Shown one piece after another: positions 1 to 8,743 of a stretch of DNA of 10,420 nt. The number at the start of each line of letters is the position of its first letter. Within the stretch, counting starts at the first letter, position 1. The notes under the pieces are model-generated. The model was not told the origin of the DNA. It made no database searches and saw only the letters and a program-made list of their open reading frames with translations. Source of the DNA: Hyphochytrium catenoides (lineage: Eukaryota > Sar > Hyphochytriomycetes > Hyphochytriales > Hyphochytriaceae); contig FLMG01004067.1 in NCBI GenBank assembly GCA_900088475.1, positions 1-10,420 of the forward strand, in the 5' to 3' direction. The position numbers and the translations under genes are program-made.

Positions 1-270
1 TCTATAGCGCAGCATATACTGTTGCTGATCATCAAAGTGGACGTCCGTGAAGAGAGAAAGGAAGAGAATACGTCATCTGCCTCTCTTGTGCTCTCTCTCC
101 CTCTCTCTCTTCCATTTTGTTCTCTCTTCTCTCTAGCCAAGCTCGTGACTCTCTGTCGCTTTCCTTGATTTGCTCTTGTTCTTCTTTTGCATCACTCTCT
201 CTTCTTCAGAAACCAGCCATTCCTTCGTCGTGGTTTGGAGAAGACAACGGGACTGTGAAGATAGCCAACC
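1..270 (+). promoter_or_regulatory. Upstream region and probable 5' UTR of the amylase gene
   Basis: This stretch precedes the amylase start codon and holds no coding signal. Positions 74-136 form a strongly pyrimidine-rich tract of mostly CT runs, and CT-rich patches continue to about 210. Pyrimidine-rich blocks just upstream of transcription start sites are common in fungal promoters, so the start site may lie at or just after this tract; that is inference. No convincing TATA box is seen. The start codon sits in the context CCAACCATGG, which is favourable for eukaryotic initiation. A sequence resembling a splice acceptor (TCTTCTTCAG, ending near 209) could mark a 5' UTR intron, but no matching donor is clear. 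Confidence 0.4.
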
Positions 271-3200
271 ATGGTTTCTAAGGCAAAGAATACCTTCGGG
301 CTCTTTTTATTGAGCAGCGTTATCTTTCTCATCTTTGCCTCTTCTTCTTCACTTGTCCCGGGACTTGGTGTGGAGGCCCTTATCCCTAGTGCTGAAAGGG
401 ACGTAACCGCGGTCCTGTTCGAATGGAAGTTCGAGTCGGTAGAGCGAGAGTGCGAAAGGCTTGCCCGCCTGGGGTATGGATTCGTACAAGTCTCTCCGCC
501 GCAAGAGCACATACACGGGCAGCAGTGGTGGTAAGAAGCGAGGAAGCGGAGAAAACTCCATCAATCTACAGAGAGGCGAGAAGAATTATCATGTCCAAGA
601 GGCGTCCCACAAAAGCGAGGACAGCGAGTTAGGGGACCGGGCATAGATAAGGCACCGAAAGGGGAACTGATATCTGGGCTAGAGAAAGAAGATGGTGGAT
701 GATATATCAATGGGCGGGGACAGCAGTAACCATAATATGAAGAACAGAAGAGAAGAATCTATCGTAGTGGAGGAACCGGAAGCCGTTGTTTAGTAGGGGA
801 GAAGAAGGAAAGGAAGCGTCTACAAACAAGATCTACCTCACTGTCGGTCTTTTGCTGATGTCTCACGTCCTTTCTTCATGTCTTCTTCTCTCACCTCAGG
901 ACGAGCTATCAGCCTGTGAGCTATAAGATCGCTGGTCGTCTAGGAGATCGTGAATCATTCAGCAGCATGGTAAAGACCTGCAATCGTGCAGGGGTAAAAG
1001 TCATCGTGGACGCCGTAATCAACCACATGACCGCTGGTGGAAGTGAGACAGCCACCGGCACGGGGGGTTCTCTCTACACCAAATATAACTATGCTGGTAT
1101 CTATCAGGATGAACATTTTCATCACTGCCGCAAGGACATACAAGGGAAGGACTATCGTGGTAAGCACGAAGAGTATTATCTATGCAGTTTACGCTTTGTT
1201 TGCTGTTGCTGTCAGTTTCTTGCTGTTGTGACATTCCCTGATGCCAATATCTCTGTCTTGCCGATCCTGGTCCCCGCCGCCAGAGTTCCTTTTCCTCCCA
1301 TGTTGCTCATCAATCGAACTTAGACTACCGTCCCTAGCTGTCACTTTCTGTCCTCCTCGTTTCTCCGCTTTCTTTTCTGTCAAAACGTACTGAGCAGTCG
1401 AATATCATAATCTCTCACGGCTCCTCGTTGAGCACATGGTTCTTCGACAAACTATATTGTCCTCCCACAGTCTCTCTCTCTCTCTTGTCTCCCTTTCTCC
1501 TCTGTCTCTCTCTCTCTCTCTCTGTCTCTCTGTTTGTCTCTCTCTTTCTTCTCTTTTTATTAGTTGCCTCACACTCTCTCTCTATCTCCCTGTGTCTGTG
1601 CTCCCCATTCCAATTCGCCTTCTTTTGTCTGTCACTGCTCTCTCTTGCACCTCTATCTGTATTCCTCACCTCTCCTACCTATCTCTCTTCTCGTAACCCT
1701 TTCTCTTCGCTTCTCCCCTTTTCTGTCTTTCTATCCCTTCTCTTTCTCTTCCTTCTCCCCCTCCTCTTCGGGCGAACACCTCTACCTCATCAAGCTAATG
1801 ATGACTAACTACTTGCGATATCCTTTCTGCCAGGCGATCGCCGAAACGTGCAAGAGTGCGAGCTGCACAGCCTGGCCGACTTGGACACCGGATCCGAATA
1901 TGTCCAGCAGAGGCTAGCCAGTTACTTCAATGATCTGCTCGCCCTAGGTGTCTACGGCTTTCGGGTGGACGCAGTCAAGCATATGGCCGCCAAGGATCTG
2001 ACCGCGATCAAGGCCAAGATCACAAACCCAAACGTCTACTGGGTCCAGGAGGCTATTTTTGGACCAGAGGAGGCTGTCCTGCCAGAGGAGTATGTGGCGA
2101 CTGGAGAAGTGCAAGGTACGACGACGAAACGGTGGAATTGATAAGGATAAGAAGGAAACGAGAGGGAGTAAACTGAGCAAAAGTAACGACAAACACTAAA
2201 CGTCGGCAAGTCAGACTAAAGATCAAGAAGGAAAAGCTCTTTCTTCGGAGCAAAACGTTAAACAGCCTGGGGTCTGAAGTAGTCGATGCGCTTGATGAGG
2301 GTAAAACCGAGAAAACAGTGGTATGCTCGCTGCGACAATAATGTGAGATGAGACGCGGCAGGAGAAGGAGGGGGGGGTGAAGTTCTAATGACAAATAGGC
2401 TTAGCAATTGATGCGCTAGGATTGTTGATAAGCTCTTCCCCTCTCTCTGGTGCTCTTGGCCTGACCTTTGAAACCTTCTTTTTTGTCGCCTTCTTAGAGT
2501 TCCGGTACCCCAATATGCTCAAGGCAGTGCTGCGCAAAGAAGATGGGCAAAAGCTGGCTAACCTTAAGAACTTCGGGGAGGGGTGGGGCTTCCTAAAGAG
2601 CGAGCAGGCCAACGTCTTCGTCACCAACCATGACACGGTTAGATCATCTTTTAATGTGTTCCCTTGCTTATGAAATATATTCTCGTGCTCAAGTCCTCTC
2701 ATGTTAGCCCATATCAACTTTTCTGTTTGTCTGATCATTTGGGCATAAGCATTTCGACCTCCGTTCCTCTGTTCCACATTTCTCTTCTCATCTCTACGTT
2801 CTCGCTCGTACCTCAACTCAAATCCTTTTTTTCTACTTTCCATTCTTTTCGCTCCGTACCTTCAGGAGAGGAATGGTTGGAGTCTCACCTATAGGGACGG
2901 CCCTCTCTACACGCTTGCCCACATCTTCATGCTCGCTTGGCCCTACGGGACGGTAGGAGTGCATTCAGGCTACGAGTTCCCTGAGACTGACTACGCAATG
3001 GGACCCCCAAACAATGGAGCCGTCCGAGACTGCTATCGAGACGGTTGGCAGTGCCAACACGCCTGGCAACATATATCTAACATGGTCCTGTTCAGGAATG
3101 CCGTTCGCGGTGAGCCGGTCACCGACTGGTGGGACGACGATGAACATGCTATTGCCTTCGGGCGGGGTCAGAAGGGCTTCGTTGTCATCAACAATGGGGA

Positions 3201-3804
3201 CGGCGCCATTTCTCGGGTTTTCAAGACCAGTCTTCCGGCGGGTCAGTATTGTGACGTCCAACAGGGAGACGTGACATTAGACGGTCGATGCTCCGGACCC
3301 ATTATTACGGTAGGAGATAACGGGCAATTCTCCGCCACCGTCCCACCGAAAGAAGCCATTGCTATTTATCAGCAGCCAACGTCCGAAGCTGCCCCTTCCG
3401 CAGCCCTTCCCAGTCTTCTTTCAGCGGATAAGAAGGACAAGACAGCCACAGCTAACATGACTGACAACGCGGAAGAAGTGGAGAAAAAGACTGTGGAGGT
3501 GTCTTTCTACGTCAAAGCGGAGACTAAGTGGGGGGAGAATATCTTCATCGTTGGAGATATTCCTGAACTTGGAGGATGGAATCCTTGTCTCTCCGTTCCT
3601 CTGAGCTCTGCTGCTTATCCTGCTTGGACCGCTATCATTGAGCTAAAAGCAGGACAGTCATTCTCTTATAAGCTAATCAAGAAAGAAGTAGGAGATGGTA
3701 ACATGGTGATCACATGGGAACACGGCGAAAACAGGATCGTTATAATCCCATCTGGCGGGCCGAACAAGATTAACCTTGATTCTACCTGGAGGATGCGTAC
3801 GTAA
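271..3804 (+). CDS. Secreted alpha-amylase (GH13, Streptomyces/animal-like type) with C-terminal CBM20 starch-binding domain, five exons
   Basis: Exons are 271-530, 900-1159, 1834-2115, 2498-2637 and 2866-3804; they join in frame to 626 codons plus TAA. The enzyme should cut internal alpha-1,4 bonds of starch outside the cell. Residues 1 to about 36 form a signal peptide with a hydrophobic core at 10-23. The barrel carries the family motifs: DAVINH (124-129), LADLDTG (187-193), GFRVDAVKH (215-223) with nucleophile D219, YWVQEA with acid/base E246, and NHDTER (311-316) with D313. Likely disulfides, by analogy with animal-type amylases, are C61-C114, C163-C182, C370-C377 and C443-C456. Domain C ends near 484. 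A linker (485-523) rich in Ser, Ala, Lys and Thr holds one NMT sequon. CBM20 spans about 524-623, with W552, K583 and W598 as probable starch contacts. Motif order and spacing resemble Streptomyces amylases (GH13_32), which often also end in CBM20. No frameshift or internal stop is seen. The subfamily is less certain than the function. Confidence 0.95.
531..899 (+). other. Amylase intron 1 (369 bp, phase 2)
   Basis: The donor is GTAAGA after TGGTG and the acceptor is TCACCTCAG before GACGAGC. Removal restores the conserved amylase motif [12 protein letters not shown], with the second Trp codon split across the junction. The first part (531 to about 835) is purine-rich and the last 60 bases are pyrimidine-rich. 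Confidence 0.93.
1160..1833 (+). other. Amylase intron 2 (674 bp, phase 1) with long pyrimidine tract
   Basis: The donor is GTAAGC after TATCGTG and the acceptor is TTCTGCCAG before GCGATCGCC. Splicing joins KDYR to [11 protein letters not shown], as expected for the family. A good branch-point sequence, GACTAAC, lies at 1803-1809, about 25 bases before the acceptor. Positions 1468-1765 are almost all C and T, with simple TC and TCTG runs; the long open frames there are low-complexity artefacts. Confidence 0.93.
2116..2497 (+). other. Amylase intron 3 (382 bp, phase 1)
   Basis: The donor is GTACGA after GTGCAAG and the acceptor is TTCTTAG before AGTTCCGG. Splicing restores GEVQEFRYPN, a conserved amylase segment. 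A branch-like CTGAC is at 2461-2465. As in intron 1, the front part is purine-rich and the end is pyrimidine-rich. Confidence 0.92.
2638..2865 (+). other. Amylase intron 4 (228 bp, phase 0)
   Basis: The donor is GTTAGA after CATGACACG and the acceptor is TACCTTCAG before GAGAGGAAT. Splicing rebuilds VTNHDTERNG, the fourth conserved GH13 region, so the intron falls one codon after catalytic D313 is completed (between T314 and E315). The intron is mainly pyrimidine-rich. The donor is weaker than the others (GTTAGA, not GTAAG), but no in-frame alternative restores the motif. Confidence 0.92.
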
Positions 3805-4989
3805 TGAGCATTAGACCACTAGAGAGGGAAGACAGAGAGAAAGACAGAAGCAGCAGGTAAATAGAAAGAAAGATGGTCATTTGCATCCATCCGTACCTCC
3901 ACTATGCCACTTCTCTTTCTCAACACTCCTTCCCATGTTTGCCAAGTCGTCTGCAGCTACTACTCTTGCCTCTCCTGGCACGTCTCTTCCATCTTCTTCG
4001 TCGGTTCTCTATGGTCCTCTACGACAGCATTCATTGGTATCTATAAGTCCACTCCTAATTGAAGCTTTGAGATCTTCCTTTTCCTCTCATTGCCCGCAGG
4101 ACTCTTTTCAATATAACGACTCTTCCTCTTTTCTCCTTCTCTCCGGTCGTCTTCTTGCCATGCTCTCCTCCTCCTCTTATTCTATAATCCCCCTCGCCCT
4201 TCCTATCTTTTCCTCCTTGGTTAAATACACCACGATCGAGCACCTTGAGTGCTGCCCTTTCTCTTTGCCTTTAGCCTTTCACTGCTCATCATCGGCCCAT
4301 CGTGCTTACCTGTTTCCTCCCATGATGCCCTTTTCTTCTTCTACTATATGCTGACGTACTAGTCAAGAAAATGCAAGTCTATATCTCCGTTTAGCGCGAG
4401 ACAAAATCTTGCAAAATAAGGGCAGCACGGAAGTGTCAGTCAGACTGTTACGGGTTCTTGAAAACACTAGTTCTAACAAACGGGCAACAGCCAAATGATT
4501 GAATGAACTCCTCCTTCGCCATCGTCGAGGAACTCATTTAGTTTCCTCTTCCACTTCTGACAAATAACGTGGTGGAGGAGGAGGCGAGGGAGTTGATGAA
4601 AGAGGCGACCAAGACTTTGTAGCTCTTGCTGCTATCTCCTTGTCTTCTCCTTCTTCTTCTCGTTCTTCTTTTACTTCTTAGTAGTATTATTATTCTTATA
4701 GAAGTCGCGGAACACCTGATCAAAGAATTGGACGACTGAAGAGAAGGATTCTTTAAGGAGATGTGTCAGACTTGAGGTCCGTAGTTCTTGACCAGTCAAA
4801 CTCTATCGATGATCCGCTCGCTCACGGATAAGATAAAAATATCAGTACTAGTAATAATAGCAACCACGGCCAATGATGAATCTGATCGCCCTGTAATACT
4901 AGCTCTGGACCTGGGGTGGGCGGCAGATGATCAGTTGCCTGGCTTCCCCTGTTCCGTACGAACGAAAAAAGGCCTTTATTTACCGAACG

Positions 4990-5034
4990 GCACACTCACC
5001 TCCGCCTATCAGAGGCTGGGGTCAATGAGTGTGC
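4990..5034. repeat. Inverted repeat, 9-bp stem with inner 4-bp stem
   Basis: GCACACTCA (4990-4998) is the exact reverse complement of TGAGTGTGC (5026-5034). Just inside the left arm CCTC (4999-5002) can pair with GAGG (5012-5015). It could form a hairpin in RNA or single-stranded DNA. No T run follows it and it does not fold as a tRNA. A short stem such as this may be chance. Confidence 0.4.
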
Positions 5035-5329
5035 ACCGCGGAAGTGGGGGAACTCTTCTAACCCTACCTATTGAAAGGAGAAGAAGAAACTACAGCACGC
5101 CAAAAGACATTCTTCACTCCTGTCTGCTTCCTTCTTCTTAGTAGGAAATTTGAATCTGGATGGTACAATCGGGGAATGGAGAAGAATCACGGGCCTGAAC
5201 TTGTAGGGTAGTAGAAGGTGGTGCGAATATTTTGGTTATTATTGTTGTCTCTCCTTGTCCTCCTACCGAGAAGTCAAACTCCACCCGCCGCGGCTAACGA
5301 ATGAGAGCAACTAAAGAAAGACAACAACG

Positions 5330-5770
5330 AGGGTGTACCGCTCTTCTAGGCACAGAAGAGGGAGATCTGAGTGAGATTGTGAACGACGAGAGAAATAAGG
5401 GCTGGCAGAGAGGAGGTTAGAGAACGAAGGAAGCGTGTTGGCAGATAGACAGTAGACAGACAGCGATTGAGAAGAAGAAGAGGAGGAAAAAAGTAAACGG
5501 ACACCAACGAAGAAGAGAGAGAGAGAGAGCAGAGTGAGAGAAGGATAGTTCTAGGAGCAGAGAAAAGTAGAAGACGAGAGAGGGACGGCAACAAGACGAA
5601 AGGTCGAGAGAAGCAAGGAGTTAGAGAGCCAGTAGAGAGGGACCGACACAGAAGGAGGGGAGAGAAAGACAGAGCGAGCGAGAGAGAGAACGAGAGACAG
5701 GAAAAGAAAGAGGGATAGACAGAGGAGGAGAGAGATTCTGCTTCAGTAACTAGGAGAGATGTGAAGGGGC
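5330..5770. repeat. Purine-rich low-complexity tract
   Basis: The plus strand is dominated by A and G, with runs such as GAGAGAGAGAGAG near 5515-5528 and repeated AGAGAGA, GAAGAAG and GACAGAC units. Read on the minus strand it is a CT-rich tract similar in make-up to the amylase upstream region and the intron 2 tract. Open frames within it encode only Leu/Ser-rich low complexity. Confidence 0.8.
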
Positions 5771-5812
5771 AGGGATAGGCAAGATAATACTACACAGTGT
5801 TGTTCGCGGATT

Positions 5813-5842
5813 TTATGGATGGAGTAGTTATGGATGGAGTAG
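5813..5842 (+). repeat. Perfect 15-bp tandem duplication
   Basis: TTATGGATGGAGTAG occurs twice head to tail (5813-5827 and 5828-5842), followed by another TAG. It is a simple local duplication in non-coding DNA upstream of the OrsD-like gene, with no function that can be read from sequence. Confidence 0.9.
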
Positions 5843-6187
5843 TAGCTAATAAGACGGATGGTGCATAGGAACACTAGATATTGGAAAGTCTTTGTACTTT
5901 GGACACGTGGTTATTTTTATTGTAAAAAACATCATCCAGTCTGTTGTCATTGGACACTTCTCCTCTTTCTCCGTGCAGTAGAAGAACTAGGGCAAGTGCT
6001 TCTTGCAGACCTTGGGCGGCCGCCGACGACACAGGCTGGCCGAGTAGTAGCGGACTGAACTCTTTCCGTCGCTTCTTTATTCATTGATTCGCCAGCCTCG
6101 CTCAAGATAAAAGTCTCACTACGAGATTCTTGCTTGCTGCACGATTCCACACCAGGAGTACTTCCTCTTCTTCTTCTATACAAAGCG
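5843..6187 (+). promoter_or_regulatory. Upstream region of the OrsD-like gene
   Basis: These 345 bases lie between the tandem duplication and the first in-frame ATG of the OrsD-like gene. They include T-rich stretches (5910-5930) and CT-rich patches (5955-5975 and 6160-6180). No sure TATA box or known factor site is seen. The promoter and 5' UTR are assigned here only by position. Confidence 0.35.
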
Positions 6188-7520
6188 ATGGACATTGAGT
6201 CAAGAAGAACAGCAGAAGAAGAGGACAACCATTTAGCGGAAGCCGGCCAACCACAACAAGCACAGCAATTTGATGCTGCTGTTGCCGGTGCCGCACAACC
6301 GGCGGTGGTCTTTTTTGGGAAGGGACGTGACCACATAATTGGTAAGCTAATTTTATTTTCATCGGTAAGCTTCTTGTTCTTCTTCTTCTCTCACCAGAGT
6401 AATAATTCTCGCAATCGCTTTCAACGACACTTCTCCCGTCGTCTACTCCTTCTTCCCTTCTCTCCATTAAATCACGCAACGCGTCATCCCTGATATCACA
6501 GAATCTCCTTTCCTCAAAGCCCTTGGTTTGATGATCAACAAAGAGGTACGCGTAGCGATCTGTGTTCGATGCAGCCTCGCTCTTGCCCTTGATGACAGCA
6601 TTCACAACCACCTCTTACGCTATCATCGAGACCACTTTGGAACTTACAAGAAGAGAGAGTTGGCTCACGAGATGGAAAGAGTTGGCTTCCCCCTCATAAA
6701 AGGTTCTGACCGTGCGTGGTGGACCGACTGTACGCGAAAACATACACATCCCACCAAGGAGCATTTACCCTACGTACAAGGGCTTCCTATCATTGGAAAC
6801 GGCTTTAGTTGTTTCCTCTGTTTGGTAGGACAAGGACCAACGGAGGCATACTATTGTGCAAAAGAGAAGACTATACGCAAGCACTTTTCGTTCGCTCACA
6901 AGTCGATATCTCCCAAATTTTACAGGGTGCCTGTTCAATATCTCTTCAGCCGCTGCGTCAAATACTTCGGTGTCATTCTCGATGATGGCTGCTCTGACCT
7001 TAACTGCGCTCAAGCGAGCAAAGTCAAGCGGATGCCCATTGATAACGGCGAAAGATCAGCCTCCTTTGCGATCTGCTCCGAGTATAGGCGGCCTTCTAAT
7101 TACGGGGTCGTTCCTGCATCAACGGATATAGAAGATAAAGTGTCACCTCACAGAATAGTACAAGCAGAAGTTGCAAAAGCGAAGGAGACAAAAGTAGAAG
7201 AGAGCGGCGGCTGCCTGACGGAGAAGAAAAGATCAAGCATCTTCCCGACAGAAGCAATACCAAAGAAGACGTGTGGCATGATACAGAGCCGCACTCGGCA
7301 AGATACAGTCGGCGGCTTTCTGGGGAAAAGCAGCACGCGCATTAGCAGGAGGCTTCAAAGCACCGAAAGACGATTACTCTTGCCCTGCTCCCGTCTTAGG
7401 GGAATTCAAAAGGTGCACGAAGAAGAGACGTACCTATCGCATTACTTTGAGAGGCTTCATGAGCTTAAGAAGATCGAGGTGTGTTCTGAAGCATGGCTTC
7501 AAACAGTTCAGCGGCCTTAG
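6188..7520 (+). CDS. OrsD/DUF3505-type protein with two Cys2His2-like fingers, two exons, possibly truncated
   Basis: Exons are 6188-6341 and 6502-7520; they join as a split Glu codon (G|AA) to give 390 residues plus TAG. Residues 1-51 are an acidic, Gln/Ala-rich leader. About 52-212 match my memory of the fungal OrsD-type domain (PF12013, DUF3505): the block LGLMINKEVRVAICVRC, a first finger C72-x2-C75-x12-H88-x4-H93, the typical LPYVQGLPIIGNGFSC, a second finger C155-x2-C158 to H179-x4-H184, then VPVQYLFSRCVKYFGVI. Residues 213-390 are rich in Lys, Arg, Glu and Ser, look largely disordered, and end with VHEEETYLSHYFERLHELKKIE. Such domains occur alone in many fungal genes and, to my knowledge, also in large proteins with helicase regions; the molecular role is unknown and the orsellinic-acid name comes from a cluster neighbour. 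DNA binding is inference. The stop soon after AWLQT may mark a truncated copy or a missed downstream intron. The first ATG in frame was chosen as start. Confidence 0.8.
6342..6501 (+). other. Intron of the OrsD-like gene (160 bp, phase 1)
   Basis: The donor is GTAAGC after CACATAATTG and the acceptor is TGATATCACAG before AATCTCC. Removing it joins the upstream frame to the conserved ESPFLKALGLMINKE block, and both phases agree. Without splicing the upstream frame reads into Phe/Ser-rich low complexity and reaches a stop. The middle is pyrimidine-rich, as in the amylase introns. Confidence 0.8.
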
Positions 7521-7849
7521 AGGGTCCCCAAGTGTACATCATTCTTCTCAATTGAAAAAATCGAGAGAGCAAAAGTAATTGATGCTCCACAAAGCATGCA
7601 CATTCGAGGATAGCTCGTTAGTCCTGGCGACGACCCGTCGTAAGGCAGTCATTATTAGTCACTTAAGGCTGTGGGGCTGCAATTTGCCGCGTTAGTTCAT
7701 AGTCTTTATTTGGAGGAGCTATGCCGCGTGACCTTGACTGTGTGCAGTAACGGCTTTTGAAGCCTCAATGTGATCGCTCTTCGCTTGATGCTTTCTCGGC
7801 ATTTCGGATCATGCCAGGCAAATAAGGTTTGCATGTGGTGGCACGTCGA
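7521..7849. other. Non-coding stretch between the OrsD-like gene and the repeat field
   Basis: No gene is supported here. After the TAG at 7518-7520 the same frame stays open for about 30 codons, to a TAG at about 7611, which could be decayed coding sequence or a 3' UTR. Small self-complementary bits exist, for example ACGAC-CC-GTCGT near 7630, but none is long enough to call. Confidence 0.5.
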
Positions 7850-8480
7850 CTGGCACAAAGACTAACAGGTCTTATCTACCCTGACGATTCTGATGGCAAC
7901 TTAGCTGGCACCTACTAGGCTTTCACCTAACTTGGTTGGTGAATAACAATGTCACCTAGGCCGGCAGCAAGGCTCGCACTATGTTTACGCCTAAGGCTGG
8001 GACTTAGAATGGCCCCAGGAATAGCACCTTTTGGATGAAACCTAGGCGTACCTCGGGCCCCCTTGTCCCTGCCATTGGGGTGGCAACGAAGGCTAAAAGT
8101 TAAGCTGGCAACATGGGTAACGAGTAACGCTCGAGCTCAGGGTGGCAGGTGGCACGTACGCTGCTCACGATCGGGTTAAGTTTAATGACCTAAAGTAATG
8201 TATATGTGTGATTCGTTAGGCTGACCCTAGACTGATACCAATGCTACTCCTGCTTTGACTCCATCCGCCAAAGTTAGTACCTAGGTTGGCACCCATTCAG
8301 GCACCTACTACGCTGCCACCTAAAACTGGCGCATAAGGCTGGCACCAAGGTTGCTGGGATCAAAATTGGCACCACGACCGCACCTAGTAGCCTGGCACTT
8401 GAGGTTGACGCCAGGCGGGTACTCTCTAGGTTGTTACTACCTAGGCTTGCCCCTATCTGGAAGCTAGGGCGGCACCTACG

Positions 8481-8674
8481 TCTCCTGACCCTAACCCTAA
8501 CCTCGCATCAAGGCTGCACCGCAGAGCTGGTATCTAGGCGGTGCCTGAGGTCTGCTTAAAGAGAATTCCCGATCTAAGTCTCCTAACCCTAACCCTAACC
8601 TCGTATCAAGGCTGCACCCCAGAGCTGGTATGTAGGCGGCACGAGGTCTGCATGAAGACAATTCCCGAAGCTGG
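8481..8674. repeat. Tandem duplication of a ~98-bp unit carrying telomere-like sequence
   Basis: Unit A (8481-8578) and unit B (8579 to about 8674) both read TCTCCT(G/A)ACCCTAACCC at the start, then TCAAGGCTGCACC, AGAGCTGGTAT, TAGGCGG, GAGGTCTGC and ATTCCCGA in the same order. They differ by substitutions and an indel of about 2 bp. Each contains a short CCCTAA block near its start: CCCTAACCCTAACC in A and CCTAACCCTAACCCTAACC in B. Confidence 0.9.
8582..8600 (-). repeat. Interstitial telomere-like block (CCCTAA)3
   Basis: CCTAACCCTAACCCTAACC is three near-complete copies of CCCTAA, the C-rich strand of the TTAGGG telomere repeat of many fungi, animals and some protists. A shorter two-copy block is at 8488-8502 in the neighbouring unit. 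Blocks this short are interstitial; they are not a chromosome end, and here they sit inside a larger repeat unit. Confidence 0.85.
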
Positions 8675-8743
8675 TATCATCAGGGCCGGCAAGTAGCTGG
8701 TACCTACTAGGTGCTGCCTCATCTGAGGCCTCTGGTAGGCTAA

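Larger units (their letters stand above)
3805..5812. other. Intergenic region with opposed pyrimidine and purine tracts, no supportable gene
   Basis: No convincing gene is found on either strand. Positions 3880-4345 are pyrimidine-rich on the plus strand, which removes stop codons and yields a Ser/Leu/Pro-rich open frame of 157 codons without an ATG start; I judge it non-coding. Positions 5330-5770 are purine-rich, with GAGA and GAAGAAG runs, so the minus strand there is CT-rich like the amylase upstream region. This could mark a promoter for a leftward gene, but no credible coding region follows it between 5330 and 3805. The amylase 3' UTR must lie in the first part; no clear AATAAA signal was seen. 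Confidence 0.6.

Noticed and set aside
1428-1917. Overlapping long open frames in the CT-rich part of amylase intron 2
   Set aside because: They encode only Ser/Leu/Phe/Cys low complexity made by TC repeats, and the region is removed by well-supported splice sites.
3881-4354. 157-codon open frame downstream of the amylase
   Set aside because: It begins with TTG, is Ser/Leu/Pro-rich and owes its openness to pyrimidine bias; no domain or conserved pattern is visible.
4788-5141. 117-codon open frame on the plus strand
   Set aside because: It starts with TTG and has no recognisable domain, splice context or neighbour logic; it is short enough to occur by chance.
5947-6611. Minus-strand open frames of 129 and 169 codons
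   Set aside because: They lie opposite the first exon, intron and second-exon start of the OrsD-like gene, whose plus-strand frame has conserved fingers and matching splice phases.
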